This document shows, one piece after another, positions 1 through 9,317 of a stretch of 63,219 bases of DNA (positions are counted from its first letter, which is position 1; the number at the start of each line of letters is the position of its first letter). Source of the DNA: Chitinophagaceae bacterium (lineage in GTDB: Bacteria; Bacteroidota; Bacteroidia; Chitinophagales; Chitinophagaceae); the NCBI GenBank assembly GCA_903642275.1, contig CAHJWK010000009.1, forward strand, positions 1 through 63,219. The letters are read 5' to 3'. The position numbers were made by a program, and so were the translations under genes. The notes under the pieces were generated by a model, which saw only the letters and a list, made by a program, of their open reading frames with translations, did not search any database and had not been told where the DNA came from.

Positions 1-1
1 T

Positions 2-109
2 GCAGCGTTTTCGGCATTGCTGATTGCGCTGATAACGGTAAGCTTCCAGGCAATAAAAGCAGCCGTTGCAAATCCTGTGAAAAGTTTGAGAACGCAGGAT
101 ACTAACTAA
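2..109 (+). CDS. ABC transporter permease (FtsX/MacB-like), C-terminal end only
   Basis: The window opens inside a reading frame whose last 35 residues are visible. They form a hydrophobic helix (LLIALITVSFQAIKAA) followed by ANPVKSLRTQDTN and a stop. A final membrane helix running into an A-x-NPVKSLR tail is the usual ending of FtsX/MacB-type permeases in Bacteroidota. These proteins belong to ABC systems that move substrates across, or signal at, the inner membrane. Nothing upstream is visible, so substrate and operon are unknown. The family call rests only on the tail. Confidence 0.6.
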   Translation, partial: AAFSALLIALITVSFQAIKAAVANPVKSLRTQDTN

Positions 110-155
110 AAGTGAAAATCAATGGGCAATCAGCAAGCTAAAATAACTTTATGAA

Positions 156-1346
156 ATGAAAATATCAATTGGATTATTTTTACTGTTAGCCATAGTAAAT
201 TGTTACGCACAAACTTTTGGCAACACATTTACAAACCAAACAAAGACCAAGATAGATAATATCTTTTCGGCGTATTCAAAACTTAACTCTGCAGGTTATG
301 CAATAGGTATAGTAAAATCAACAAACGTTTTATACATAAAAGGTTATGGTTCTGCTAACCTTGATTATAAAATTCCGATTACTGCCAGTTCAGCCTTTGA
401 CATTGCTTCTGTTTCAAAACAATTTACAGCGGCTTGTATTGCATTGCTTATAACAGATAAGAAAATTACGCTGGAAACGCCTGCTGAAACGTTTATTCCT
501 GAATTATCAAAGTATAAAGACACCATACGGATTAAGCACCTGATTTATAACACCAGTGGAATCATTGACTACTATAAACTTCCAAGACCTGATGGCGAAA
601 GTTGGGTAACGTTCAATTATTTTAATAATAACTATTGCATAAAAGTTTCGCTAAGCCAAGATACCCTTGCATTCAAACCCAATGATAAGTGGGATTATTG
701 CAATATAAATTACATGCTGCTTGTAAAAATTGTTGAAAAGGTGAGCGGGCAATCATTCAAGGAATTTTGCATTCAGAGGCTTTTCATTCTGCTTGGTATG
801 ACGCATACATTAATTAATGACGATAATACGGAAGTGATTCCAAACAGGGTAACTCCTTATAATGAAAGGACACATGAGATTGTAGATGCTTACCGAAAGG
901 AAGGATTTGATGTAAACTACAATGATGGCAAATGGATTCAGCATCCAAGGAACTCGCCGCACTATGGCGGAAGTGGTGTGGTAACAACCATAAATGACCT
1001 GATAAAATGGAGTGAGAATTTCTTTACAAAAAAATTTGGCGGACAGGAATTTTATGACTTAATGCATCACACAGAAACATTTGCAAATGGTAAAAACAAT
1101 CAGGCATTCGGGCTTTATTTCGATACACTGAAAGGAAGAAGTTATGTAGCCTGGGATGGTGGCGATTACGGAGTAAGCAGTCAACTGATTCGTTTTATAA
1201 ATGAAAAGATTGTTATTATCGTTCTTTCAAACATAGGTACACGTGAAGCATACAAAAAAGCAAACACGATTGCAGAAATCTTAATTAACAAAACATTTAT
1301 AACACCAGCCATAGCCAACCAGATAGAGAGCTTAAGAACGGAATAA
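156..1346 (+). CDS. secreted serine hydrolase, beta-lactamase/class C-like fold
   Basis: A 396-residue protein with a signal peptide ending near CYAQ (residue 19). It belongs to the serine beta-lactamase/D-alanyl-carboxypeptidase-like family (class C, AmpC/EstB type). The catalytic S-x-x-K tetrad is S85-V-S-K88. A Y-C-N triad around residue 188 fits the second motif (Y-x-N). A W-D-G-G segment near residue 330 occupies the third motif, where H/K-x-G is usual. It is probably periplasmic or cell-surface and could be an esterase, peptidase or beta-lactamase; the substrate cannot be read from sequence. It stands alone, 46 bp after the permease. Confidence 0.8.
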   Translation: MKISIGLFLLLAIVNCYAQTFGNTFTNQTKTKIDNIFSAYSKLNSAGYAIGIVKSTNVLYIKGYGSANLDYKIPITASSAFDIASVSKQFTAACIALLITDKKITLETPAETFIPELSKYKDTIRIKHLIYNTSGIIDYYKLPRPDGESWVTFNYFNNNYCIKVSLSQDTLAFKPNDKWDYCNINYMLLVKIVEKVSGQSFKEFCIQRLFILLGMTHTLINDDNTEVIPNRVTPYNERTHEIVDAYRKEGFDVNYNDGKWIQHPRNSPHYGGSGVVTTINDLIKWSENFFTKKFGGQEFYDLMHHTETFANGKNNQAFGLYFDTLKGRSYVAWDGGDYGVSSQLIRFINEKIVIIVLSNIGTREAYKKANTIAEILINKTFITPAIANQIESLRTE

Positions 1347-1905
1347 ACACCTTTCGCAAAAGAAAACACTGCTATCAACAAAATATTACATAAACGGGAT
1401 GCCACCGCATCATTAAAAGTTGAAGTGTCAATTTTGATACCTGAAATATTTAGAATTAATCAAACTGCAATAATAATTCAGACATGTATTGATATTGCTT
1501 AGTAAGTATTTATTTTAAATAGTGTTCTGTTACCTGACTTGACAGTAATTATCATCTGCCGTAGTAAATGTCGTAAAATATATGTTTCAAAATACTATAA
1601 AAGAATACGCTTTACTTCAATACCTTGCCGACAAGTTAGAAGAAAAGATAGTAAAACCGTTAAAAAGACTAGCACCTCCTTTTCCCTTGAAATTTTCTCC
1701 AAGCATTTGTGCATAGTTGAAAACATTGCGGTTGTTTTGTGAAACTATAAGCGAGTGACATATTGAGCATTAACAGTTGAAATGCTGTTCTACTTCGGCT
1801 TACATAAGAACATAACGTAGCTGCAGCTGTGGTAAAATCAACAATAAAATATTAATTTTATTTCTGGTATTGCATCGCGCTGTTATCTCGCCTGAAACAA
1901 TACCT
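1347..1905. other. 559-bp intergenic region with a relict repeat
   Basis: No convincing gene lies here. It holds the left copy of an ~85-bp repeat (1454-1543) and a 44-codon open frame at 1582-1716 (MFQNTIKEYALLQYLADKLEE...) that resembles no family I recognise and may be a relic. The region is the left border of the molybdenum gene block. Confidence 0.5.
1454..1543 (+). repeat. left copy of an ~85-bp imperfect direct repeat flanking the molybdenum block
   Basis: It starts AATTAATCAAACTGCAA and contains GACATGT, TTGATATTGCTT and a 16-bp block ATTTTAAATAGTGTTC before ending TGACTTGAC. The same words occur in the same order and orientation at 26446-26530, with roughly four bases in five identical by eye. 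Origin is unknown; a degenerate mobile-element end or an attachment site are both possible. Confidence 0.7.
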
Positions 1906-2802
1906 TTATTTAACTCTTACTTCAAACACATGTAACACCTGCGGAAACAACGCATTAAACGTTTCTTCTACGCCACGTATTGAGCCAGGAAAAGTAAGTA
2001 CCAAAGTACCTTCTATAAAGCCGGCAACACCACGCGAAAGCATAGCAAATGGCATTCGCTGCTGACCATAATTTCTTGCTGTTTCAGTAATGCCCGGAAC
2101 TTCTTTTTCAATCAACGGTGCAATTGCATCAGGTGTATTATCACGCTGTGATAAACCCGTTCCGCCAGTAAAAATCACCAAATCAAACTTATCCGCAACA
2201 TGTTTTTTTATACTTGATTGTATCACATCAATATCATCCGGAATTATCAGATAATCACTTGTTGAGATATTTAATTGCTGTAAGCGTTCAATAATTTTTT
2301 TTCCTGACTTATCTTCTTTTTCACCTTTTGAAACGCTGTCAGAACAAACCACAACGGCAGATTTCAAATCACTTACAGCAAACTTCAAATCAGTTTTACC
2401 ACCGCTTTTACTTTCTAATTTTATAGTTGATATTTCAATTGCTTTATCAATCGGTTTCAGCATATCATACATCACTAACGCCACTACACTTGCTCCATGC
2501 ATTGCTTCCACTTCAACACCTGTTTTGTAAATTGTATGCACTTCAACACGTATTAAAATCTGCAAGCCATCAACAGAGTAATTTATGGCTGCAAACTCAA
2601 CCGGCAACGGGTGACAATCAGGAATTACATCACTTGTTTTTTTAATTGCCAGTAAACCGGCAGCTTTAGAAAACTCAAACACATCGCCTTTCGGTACTTG
2701 TTTGTTTTTAATTGCATCAATCGTTTCCTGTTTAGAAACTTTTAGAACCGCAGTTGCAATTGCTTTGCGTAAACTGTTTTGTTTATGTGTAATGTTTACC
2801 AT
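1906..2802 (-). CDS. moaCB: bifunctional molybdopterin biosynthesis protein MoaC/MoaB
   Basis: A 298-residue fusion. Residues ~1-145 are MoaC (cyclic pyranopterin monophosphate synthase), with the DVIPDCHPLP and EVEAMHGASVVALVMYDM blocks. Residues ~148-298 are MoaB/MogA (molybdopterin adenylyltransferase), with TGGTGLSQRDNTPDA and a PGS loop near the end. It thus joins an early and a late step of molybdenum cofactor synthesis in the cytoplasm. The fusion is known in Bacteroidota. It is the last gene of the long minus-strand Moco operon; its ATG overlaps the moaE stop by one base (TAATG), so translation is probably coupled. Confidence 0.95.
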   Translation of the reverse strand: MVNITHKQNSLRKAIATAVLKVSKQETIDAIKNKQVPKGDVFEFSKAAGLLAIKKTSDVIPDCHPLPVEFAAINYSVDGLQILIRVEVHTIYKTGVEVEAMHGASVVALVMYDMLKPIDKAIEISTIKLESKSGGKTDLKFAVSDLKSAVVVCSDSVSKGEKEDKSGKKIIERLQQLNISTSDYLIIPDDIDVIQSSIKKHVADKFDLVIFTGGTGLSQRDNTPDAIAPLIEKEVPGITETARNYGQQRMPFAMLSRGVAGFIEGTLVLTFPGSIRGVEETFNALFPQVLHVFEVRVK

Positions 2803-3239
2803 TAATTATTCGCTTTCCATTGATGTGTTTCATCTTCAAAAAGTTCTTTTCCCCAAACCGGCAATCCATTTTTAATAAGCTCTACCACTTCATTGCATGC
2901 ATCAATCGCAGGCCGCCGATGCTTTGATGATGTAAATACAAACAAACTTATTTCACCTGCCTTCACCACGCCCAAACTATGATAAACATGCATGCACGTA
3001 AGTTCATATTTCGCAAAAATTGCTTCTCTTATTTCATACATTTTTTCAAGCGCCATTGTTTCGTATGATGTGTATTCAATTGCAGACACAATTTTTTTAT
3101 TAATTACATCAGCACGAACCTGGCCTAAAAAAATCTCATGCGCACCAATGCTTGTTTTTGTGCTGTGCTTTTGTATGTTTTCAGCAATAAACAATGATTT
3201 GATAGCGCCTTCAATAAAAATATTCTTCATGTTTTTCAA
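2802..3239 (-). CDS. moaE: molybdopterin synthase large subunit MoaE
   Basis: A 145-residue MoaE. With thiocarboxylated MoaD it converts cyclic pyranopterin monophosphate to molybdopterin. Family blocks seen are FLGQVR, Y-T-S-Y-E-T-M-A, the HSLGVVKAGE block, and SSKHRRPAIDAC. The catalytic-lysine block near the C-terminus reads PVWGKELFEDETHQW. MKNMKN offers two starts; the second methionine (3230) is equally possible. It sits between moeB and moaCB. The 123-bp gap to moeB is unusually long for this operon because a dispersed repeat lies in it. Confidence 0.93.
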   Translation of the reverse strand: MKNMKNIFIEGAIKSLFIAENIQKHSTKTSIGAHEIFLGQVRADVINKKIVSAIEYTSYETMALEKMYEIREAIFAKYELTCMHVYHSLGVVKAGEISLFVFTSSKHRRPAIDACNEVVELIKNGLPVWGKELFEDETHQWKANN

Positions 3240-3256
3240 TCATTATTTATTCTCAG

Positions 3257-3340
3257 AGCGTGACGGCTATTCGCTGCAAGTCCGGCACAAAGCCACCACA
3301 CAAATCCTCACCGGGCTTTCCGCTTCTATCCCTAATGCAA
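3257..3340. repeat. dispersed structured repeat, copy A
   Basis: Contains GGCTATTCGCTGCAAGTCC, CACAAAGCC and GGGCTTTCCGCTTCTATCCC. These blocks recur at 17569-17690, 45402-45510 and, in part, 52065-52100. It lies between moeB and moaE inside the operon. The internal arms (AAAGCC and GGGCTTT) can pair, so the transcript probably folds. It resembles the abundant intergenic repeats of Bacteroidota genomes. Confidence 0.75.
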
Positions 3341-3362
3341 AGTTCGGTCAGCAAAACTTTCT

Positions 3363-4490
3363 CTATGTTTCCTGCAATGCTTGCTTCTTCCAGTCAATAA
3401 TACCATCTTTCAAACTATAGATATTCTTATTATTAAATAATTCACTTAACATTTTCGCAGCCTGCAAACTTCTTTTTCCTGATTGACAAAACACAATCAC
3501 ATTGTTTTTTACAATCAGCGATTGATTATTTATCAACTGATTTAAAGGGATTTGTATGTGCTCAAATTCATTAATCAAAGGTTGTTCATCTTTTTCACGC
3601 ACATCAATAATTGTTGTATTATCATCTTCAACCAATTTATTAAACGCAGCAACATCAATTTCAAATTTGTTGTTTATATGAGATGAACAAAGCCATTCAT
3701 AGTCCATCTTCAAAAATGCTTCTTCATCATTTGGGATTAAATCCTGCGCTTCTTCATTCAACGATAAATTAAATTCATATATACTGTTATCAAGTGCATT
3801 ATAAGTAAGCAATGTATTAATTAACGTCTTGCCGACTCCTATGATTAATTTGATTGTTTCATTAGCTTGCATCGTTCCTATAATTCCAGGCAAAATACCC
3901 AAAACACCAGCTTCTGCGCAATTCAATACTTCATCTTCTTTTGGTGGCGCTGTAAATAAATCACGATAATTTAAAGCTCTTATGTTCAAATCACTCTTTA
4001 CATTAAATATAGCAACCTGACCTTCAAATTTAAAAATGGCTCCGTATATCAACGGTTTACTCAACAATATACATGCATCATTAATCATGTACCGTGAAGA
4101 AAAATTATCTGTGCCATCAACTATAATATCATAATGTTTAATAATGCTTAAAGCGTTTTGATTTGTTAATTTTATGTTGTAAGTATTGATATTTATTTCA
4201 TCATTAAATGCTTTTAATTTCTCTGAAGCAACTTGCGCTTTTAATAGGCCAATATCATTACAAGTATATAAAACCTGACGATGCAAATTTGAAAGCGAAA
4301 CCACATCATTATCAATAATACCAACAGTTCCAACACCGGCAGCAACAAGATATTGTAACACAGCACAACCCAAGCCACCTGCACCAACAACCAATACTTT
4401 TGAATGCAATAATTTTACCTGCGCTTTAACGCCAAATTCTTTTAATACAATTTGTCGTTGATACCGTTCGTATCGTTTATCGTTATTCAT
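3363..4490 (-). CDS. moeB: MoeB/ThiF-type MoaD-adenylating enzyme with rhodanese domain
   Basis: A 375-residue E1-like enzyme that adenylates the MoaD C-terminus, with a C-terminal rhodanese domain that can supply sulfur. The ATP site GAGGLGCAVLQYL is near residue 37, with SNLHRQ and DGTDNFSSRY further on. The E1 cysteine motif is NCAEAGVLG. The rhodanese active loop is CQSGKRS near residue 334. Oddly, both CxxC pairs that bind structural zinc in E. coli MoeB are missing: the first site reads NYRDLF and the second has no cysteines. It overlaps moaD by 4 bp (ATGA). It could also serve ThiS, but its place in the Moco operon argues for MoaD. Confidence 0.9.
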   Translation of the reverse strand: MNNDKRYERYQRQIVLKEFGVKAQVKLLHSKVLVVGAGGLGCAVLQYLVAAGVGTVGIIDNDVVSLSNLHRQVLYTCNDIGLLKAQVASEKLKAFNDEININTYNIKLTNQNALSIIKHYDIIVDGTDNFSSRYMINDACILLSKPLIYGAIFKFEGQVAIFNVKSDLNIRALNYRDLFTAPPKEDEVLNCAEAGVLGILPGIIGTMQANETIKLIIGVGKTLINTLLTYNALDNSIYEFNLSLNEEAQDLIPNDEEAFLKMDYEWLCSSHINNKFEIDVAAFNKLVEDDNTTIIDVREKDEQPLINEFEHIQIPLNQLINNQSLIVKNNVIVFCQSGKRSLQAAKMLSELFNNKNIYSLKDGIIDWKKQALQET

Positions 4491-4714
4491 CCTCCTGAAA
4501 ATGGCGGCAACAAAGCAACCTCTGCATCATGCTGTAAGGTTGTGTTTGATTGAATAATATTCCTGTTTACTGCAATTTTATACTTTGCATTTTTCAATGC
4601 CGGGTATTTGGATTGCAGATTAGTTACCAGTTCAGTCGTATTTACAATATCATTTACCTGTATTAAATTAGTTCCTATAATATCACCTAACTGTCCAAAT
4701 ATTTTAACTGTCAT
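4487..4714 (-). CDS. moaD: molybdopterin synthase sulfur carrier subunit MoaD
   Basis: A 75-residue ubiquitin-fold protein ending PPFSGG. The terminal Gly-Gly is adenylated by MoeB and then thiocarboxylated to donate sulfur to the pterin. Length and ending fit MoaD. It lies 70 bp after moeA and overlaps its activating enzyme moeB by 4 bp. Confidence 0.92.
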   Translation of the reverse strand: MTVKIFGQLGDIIGTNLIQVNDIVNTTELVTNLQSKYPALKNAKYKIAVNRNIIQSNTTLQHDAEVALLPPFSGG

Positions 4715-4784
4715 TCTAAATTTTTATTTGTGACCATGTCTTCGCAGTTCCTATAAAATATCAACTACTAAGACACTAATTTCT

Positions 4785-5972
4785 TCATGATAAAAGATGT
4801 ATTTCAACTGTTTCACCGGCTTTATATTCTGTTCTTTCTTCATCAAGCTTGATTAGGCAGTTTGCTTTTGCATAAGAACTTAAGCGATAACTTTCCTGCG
4901 CATCAAGCGCTATTACTTTATTATCTTCCAATAAACCTTTTAAAAAAAAAGTAAGACCTGAAATTTTTATAAAGTCATTCTGCAAACTTGCCTTTACGGT
5001 AGTGATATAAGTTTTTCGCTTTGTCATTTTTTCTAAAGCTTCAACAACATATTCATAAAAACAGGTAAGCACAGAAGAAGGATTACCGGGCAATCCAAAC
5101 ACAAGCTTGTTATTTTTCTTACCAAAATATAAAGGCTTTCCTGGCCTTTGCTTTACTTTATGAAACAATTTATTAACACCGCAATGTTCAGTTGCTTTCA
5201 ACACAAAATCATAGTCGCCAACGCTAATGCCACCGCATAATAAAACGACATCGCTTTTCTTTAAAGCATTATTTAATGTTGATATTAACCTGTCTAAATT
5301 ATCATCGGCATAATATGTTTTAACATCATGAAAATGCAACTGCTGCAATGCTGCTTTTAGCATGAACGAATTTGATTCATATACTTGTCCATATTTCAAA
5401 TCATTTCCCGGTTGTTGTAATTCGTTCCCTGTAATAATAATGCTGATTGACGGCTTTTTATAAACATTAACTTCATTTAATCCAAGCGCAGTTAAAAATC
5501 CAATTGAACCAGCAGATAAGTATTCATCTTTATGCAAAGCCAAAGCAGCTTGCTTTATATCTTTTCCTGTTGAACGAAAATTTAAACCTTGCTGCAGCTT
5601 GTCATCTTTAATAACCAGATTATCATTTTCAATAACAACTTTTTCCTGCATTACAACAGTGTCTGCATTTGCAGGAACAGGCGCACCAGTAAAAATGCGT
5701 ATTGTATGTTTGGGTTTCAATTCAGCAATTTCATTTTTACCCGCAGCAGACTCGCCATGTATAATTAGTCTTTCATGTGCATCTTTAAAAGCAATTGCAT
5801 AACCATCTACATTTGATTGATTGAACGGCGGGAAATCAATCTTTGAATGTACATCTTCAGCAAGCACATAACCAATAGCATCTCTTAAATTTATTTTAAC
5901 TGAAAGCGACACTTCAACATTATCTTTTACTATTTGCTTTGCTTCATCAACAGAAATCATCTTAACCTCCAA
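4785..5972 (-). CDS. moeA: molybdopterin molybdenumtransferase MoeA
   Basis: A 395-residue MoeA, which inserts molybdate into adenylated molybdopterin. Visible blocks are DFPPFNQSNVDGYA, FTGAPVPANADTVVMQE, a GGISVGDYDFV loop and LPGNPSSVLTCFYEYV. The first start (MEVKMIS) overlaps moaA by 11 bp; a second methionine lies four codons later. It is positioned between moaA and moaD in the Moco operon. Confidence 0.95.
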   Translation of the reverse strand: MEVKMISVDEAKQIVKDNVEVSLSVKINLRDAIGYVLAEDVHSKIDFPPFNQSNVDGYAIAFKDAHERLIIHGESAAGKNEIAELKPKHTIRIFTGAPVPANADTVVMQEKVVIENDNLVIKDDKLQQGLNFRSTGKDIKQAALALHKDEYLSAGSIGFLTALGLNEVNVYKKPSISIIITGNELQQPGNDLKYGQVYESNSFMLKAALQQLHFHDVKTYYADDNLDRLISTLNNALKKSDVVLLCGGISVGDYDFVLKATEHCGVNKLFHKVKQRPGKPLYFGKKNNKLVFGLPGNPSSVLTCFYEYVVEALEKMTKRKTYITTVKASLQNDFIKISGLTFFLKGLLEDNKVIALDAQESYRLSSYAKANCLIKLDEERTEYKAGETVEIHLLS

Positions 5973-6936
5973 TTGTAATCATGCTTCTGTTATCAATTTC
6001 ATTTGCATCAACTTCATCGACTGTAAATTGGCCGCCTAACTCTTTTTCTTTCATCATAATATTTTCATGAATCAGTTTTACAACATCTTCATCATTACGT
6101 AAAGCAGTTAATAAATCTGTTTCTGTCTTTGAGAACAAACAATTTTTCATTTTACCATCGGCTGTTAAACGCATGCGGTTACAACCGGCGCAAAATGGCG
6201 AACTCATAGTGCTGATAACAGCAAAGGAACCAGCATGACCGGGAATCATGAAGTGTTTTGAGGTATCAGTTATATCATTCTGCAAAGGCAAAAATGAATA
6301 TTGCTGATTGATGATTGAAAGTATTTCATGCAATGAAACAACTTTATTATTCGTCCAGCGATTGCCGCTGAAAGGCATAAATTCTATAAAGCGAACTTCA
6401 ACGGGATTGTGCATCGTCCATTCAATAAAATCATTTATATCATTATCATTAAAACCTTTCATCACCACGCAATTTATTTTTACTTTAAAACCATGATGCA
6501 ACAACAATTCAATATTGCTGCGCACAAGATGAAACAAATCGCGTCTTGTTATTAATAAAAATTTTTCCGGTTGCAATGTATCAAGGCTGATATTTACAGA
6601 CTGGATGTTCGCTTGTTTAAGCACATCAATAAAATCATGCAAACGTGTAGCATTTGTAGTAAGCGTTAACTCAACAGGCAATTGTGATAAGCTTAAAATA
6701 ATCTTCGCTGCATCTTTACGCACCAATGGTTCGCCGCCTGTTAAGCGAATTTTTGTAACGCCTTCATCAACAAAAATTTTTGCAAGTGTTACTATTTCAT
6801 CAGGCTGCGTTAAACGTGATGTCGGCGTGAAATCATACTCTTCTTCAGGCATGCAATAAAAGCAACGCAGGTTACAATTATCAGTAAGCGATATACGCAA
6901 ATAATTATGAGTTCTGTCAAATCTATCTTTTATCAT
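5962..6936 (-). CDS. moaA: GTP 3',8-cyclase MoaA (radical SAM)
   Basis: A 324-residue radical-SAM enzyme that starts Moco synthesis from GTP. The N-terminal cluster motif is CNLRCFYC (C-x3-C-x2-C). The C-terminal second-cluster motif is CAGCNRMRLT...NCLF. It ends in the Gly-Gly pair typical of MoaA (ITIGG). TGGEPL and NISLDT blocks are also present. It begins 3 bp after the modC stop, so the molybdate importer and cofactor synthesis are in one transcript. Confidence 0.96.
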   Translation of the reverse strand: MIKDRFDRTHNYLRISLTDNCNLRCFYCMPEEEYDFTPTSRLTQPDEIVTLAKIFVDEGVTKIRLTGGEPLVRKDAAKIILSLSQLPVELTLTTNATRLHDFIDVLKQANIQSVNISLDTLQPEKFLLITRRDLFHLVRSNIELLLHHGFKVKINCVVMKGFNDNDINDFIEWTMHNPVEVRFIEFMPFSGNRWTNNKVVSLHEILSIINQQYSFLPLQNDITDTSKHFMIPGHAGSFAVISTMSSPFCAGCNRMRLTADGKMKNCLFSKTETDLLTALRNDEDVVKLIHENIMMKEKELGGQFTVDEVDANEIDNRSMITIGG

Positions 6937-6939
6937 TCA

Positions 6940-7803
6940 TCACAATTTACGAATTACCGGAAGTGCATTTTTATAAAAAACCTCAACTTTCTCTCCAATT
7001 TTAAAATTAACATCATATTCAGTGGAATTAATTTTCAGCATGCGGTTATTTAATAATATAACAGTAAAAGTTTGCGCATCGTTTTCTTCAACGGAAACAA
7101 TGTTTCCGATAAGTGAGGATGTATTTAAACCGCTCATAAAAAATGTTGCAGGCATTGTGTGTTGCTGCATTGTACCATGTTCTAAATGAATAATCTTATC
7201 AGACAGTTTAATTATCTCATCCATATCATGGCTCACTAAAATTGTTGTTAAATTGAAGCGATGATGTATCTCAAACAAAGTAGTTTGCAGTTGATAACGC
7301 ATGGTGTTGTCTATTGCTGATAAAGGTTCATCGAGCAACAACAATAAAGGTTTTGTTGCAATGGCTCTTGCTAATGCAACACGTTGTTTTTGTCCGCCGG
7401 AAAGTGTTTGAACTTTTCTTGATGCTAATGTGGTTAAGCCTGTTAATTCCAGCAATTCATCAACAAATTTTTTATCATCTTTCTTATCTAATGCGAAAGA
7501 AATATTTTCTTTCACATTCATGTTTGGGAACAATGCATAATCCTGAAAAACAAAACCAATTTTTCTTTGTTGTGGTTGCGTGTTTATATTATTGCTTGCA
7601 TCAAACCAAACTTCTTCGTTCATTTTTATATACCCTGCATCGGGTTTCATAAAACCGGCCAGCATGCGCAGCACGCTTGTTTTACCAGCACCGGACGAAC
7701 CATATAAACTAATAAATTGACCACTTTTGATTTGCATATTTCCCTGCAATTGCATTTCGCCGTTTGCCGTGTGTAATGTTTTTTGTAAAGCGAAATCAAT
7801 CAT
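6940..7803 (-). CDS. modC: molybdate ABC transporter ATP-binding protein ModC
   Basis: An ABC ATPase energising molybdate import. Walker A is GSSGAGKTS, the Q-loop FVFQDYALFP, the signature LSGGQKQRVALARA, Walker B LLLLDEP and the H-loop VSHD. The frame is open back to 7854 (304 aa). The methionine at 7803 (MIDFALQK) gives the usual ModC N-terminus, and the 17 residues before it look non-native, so I prefer 7803. A C-terminal region of ~60 residues resembles a TOBE-like domain. Confidence 0.92.
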   Translation of the reverse strand: MIDFALQKTLHTANGEMQLQGNMQIKSGQFISLYGSSGAGKTSVLRMLAGFMKPDAGYIKMNEEVWFDASNNINTQPQQRKIGFVFQDYALFPNMNVKENISFALDKKDDKKFVDELLELTGLTTLASRKVQTLSGGQKQRVALARAIATKPLLLLLDEPLSAIDNTMRYQLQTTLFEIHHRFNLTTILVSHDMDEIIKLSDKIIHLEHGTMQQHTMPATFFMSGLNTSSLIGNIVSVEENDAQTFTVILLNNRMLKINSTEYDVNFKIGEKVEVFYKNALPVIRKL

Positions 7804-7883
7804 GTTATGTGCTGTTGATTTAAGAATAATTGATGCAGTAAATATCGGCACCATTATTTTAGTGACATGCTCTTCCTATCAAT

Positions 7884-8558
7884 TTATAAATATTTTACCT
7901 GTTGCATTTGTCTATTGAATAAATACATTACAAAGAGGATGGCAAATGATGATATTATTAAAATTGTTGCATACATATTTGCGTTGTGATAATTGAATGA
8001 TTCCACTTCATTATAAATGGCAACAGAAGCAGTGCGCGTTTTACCAGGAATGTTGCCACCAATCATTAGCACAACACCAAACTCACCAATTGTATGTGCA
8101 AACGTTATAACAATGCCTGTAAGCAATGATGATTTAATATTTGGTAACAATACTTTGAATAAAGTTTTGCGTTTTGATTTACCTAATGAATAAGCTGCTT
8201 CTTTTAAAGTTGGTGATAATGCTGATAAACCTGATTGAATTGGATGCACCATAAATGGAAGGCTGTAAATAACAGATGCAATCAACAACCCTTTAAATGA
8301 AAACACTAAGCGTATATCAAAATTTTTTTCTAAAAACTTACCAAATACGTTGCCTGGACTAAACGCTATCAACATGTAAAAACCAATTACGCTTGGTGGT
8401 AAAACCAGTGGCATACTTACAATAACTTCCGCAATGGTTTTATAAATTGTTTTATTGAAAGATAGCCAGTTGGCAAGCGGAATTGAAATCAAAAACAAAA
8501 TCAGCGTGGTAAAGCATGCCAGTTTAAATGTGAGCCATAAAGGTGATAGTTCAACCAT
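7884..8558 (-). CDS. modB: molybdate ABC transporter permease ModB
   Basis: A 224-residue inner-membrane permease with about five helices. The EAA loop that contacts ModC reads EAAYSLGKSKRKTLFKVLLP. The GEFGVVLMIGGNIPGKTRTA block is typical of ModB. Its ATG overlaps the modA stop by one base (TAATG). Confidence 0.94.
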   Translation of the reverse strand: MVELSPLWLTFKLACFTTLILFLISIPLANWLSFNKTIYKTIAEVIVSMPLVLPPSVIGFYMLIAFSPGNVFGKFLEKNFDIRLVFSFKGLLIASVIYSLPFMVHPIQSGLSALSPTLKEAAYSLGKSKRKTLFKVLLPNIKSSLLTGIVITFAHTIGEFGVVLMIGGNIPGKTRTASVAIYNEVESFNYHNANMYATILIISSFAILFVMYLFNRQMQQVKYL

Positions 8559-9316
8559 TATTGAACAATATATCCAAACTTTTTATAAATCGATTTGGCC
8601 TTTGCAGAATATAAAAAATCATAAAAATTTTTGGCTTCTGCTACATGATTTTGTTGTGCATATTTCAATAACACGGCCGCTTGTTTTATCGGCGGGTAAT
8701 CGCTACGGTTAAGTTCAACCCATTTACCTTTTCCTTTTATTTCGCCTGATATAACAATTGCTTTGGCAGTGAAGCCAATATCTGCAGCTTTGGTTGTTAT
8801 AAACTGGCTCGTTTGGGTAATGCTTTCGCCGGTTACCAGTTTTGATGAAACCTTATCATATAAATTATACTTCTTCAAAATAAATTCTGCGGCAGTTCCA
8901 TAAGGCGCTATTTTAGGATTGGCTATAGCGATGTGTTGTATGTTATCGTTCAACAATAATTTCAAATCTGCTGCAGGATAAATGCCTGCCTTGGTACTCC
9001 ATAAAATTAATAAACCTTGTGCATACACTTTAGGTAATTCTGCAGCAAAACCTGCATCAGCAAGTTTTTTAGGAAAAGCTGTATCAGCAGAAATAAAAAT
9101 ATCAAAAGGCGCGCTTTGCATAATCTGTTGTGTAAGCTTACCTGATGCACCTAACACCACATCAATTTTTGTTTTGTCTGTTTTGTTGAATTCAGCTTTT
9201 AAAGCATCCATCGTGTACTGCATGTTAGCTGCAACAGCAACAGTAAGTTTTGTTTGAGCTGAGGTTGTAATTGCTATAAATGCAATCAAACAGAATAAGA
9301 TATTGATTTTTTTCAT
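8558..9316 (-). CDS. modA: molybdate-binding periplasmic protein ModA
   Basis: A solute-binding protein with a signal peptide (MKKINILFCLIAFIAITTSAQ). It has the ModA blocks VAVAANMQYTMDAL, GASGKLTQQI and APFDIFISAD, which line the oxyanion pocket. The frame is open to 9328, but the methionine at 9316 gives a standard signal peptide and removes the overlap with the preceding gene. No lipobox is visible. Confidence 0.93.
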   Translation of the reverse strand: MKKINILFCLIAFIAITTSAQTKLTVAVAANMQYTMDALKAEFNKTDKTKIDVVLGASGKLTQQIMQSAPFDIFISADTAFPKKLADAGFAAELPKVYAQGLLILWSTKAGIYPAADLKLLLNDNIQHIAIANPKIAPYGTAAEFILKKYNLYDKVSSKLVTGESITQTSQFITTKAADIGFTAKAIVISGEIKGKGKWVELNRSDYPPIKQAAVLLKYAQQNHVAEAKNFYDFLYSAKAKSIYKKFGYIVQ

Positions 9317-9317
9317 T

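Noticed and set aside
1582-1716. 44-codon ORF in the left border
   Set aside because: Too short, no recognisable features, no conserved neighbour; left as a possible relic.
3240-3362. Moco riboswitch between moeB and moaE
   Set aside because: The structured sequence is a copy of the dispersed repeat also found far from Moco genes.
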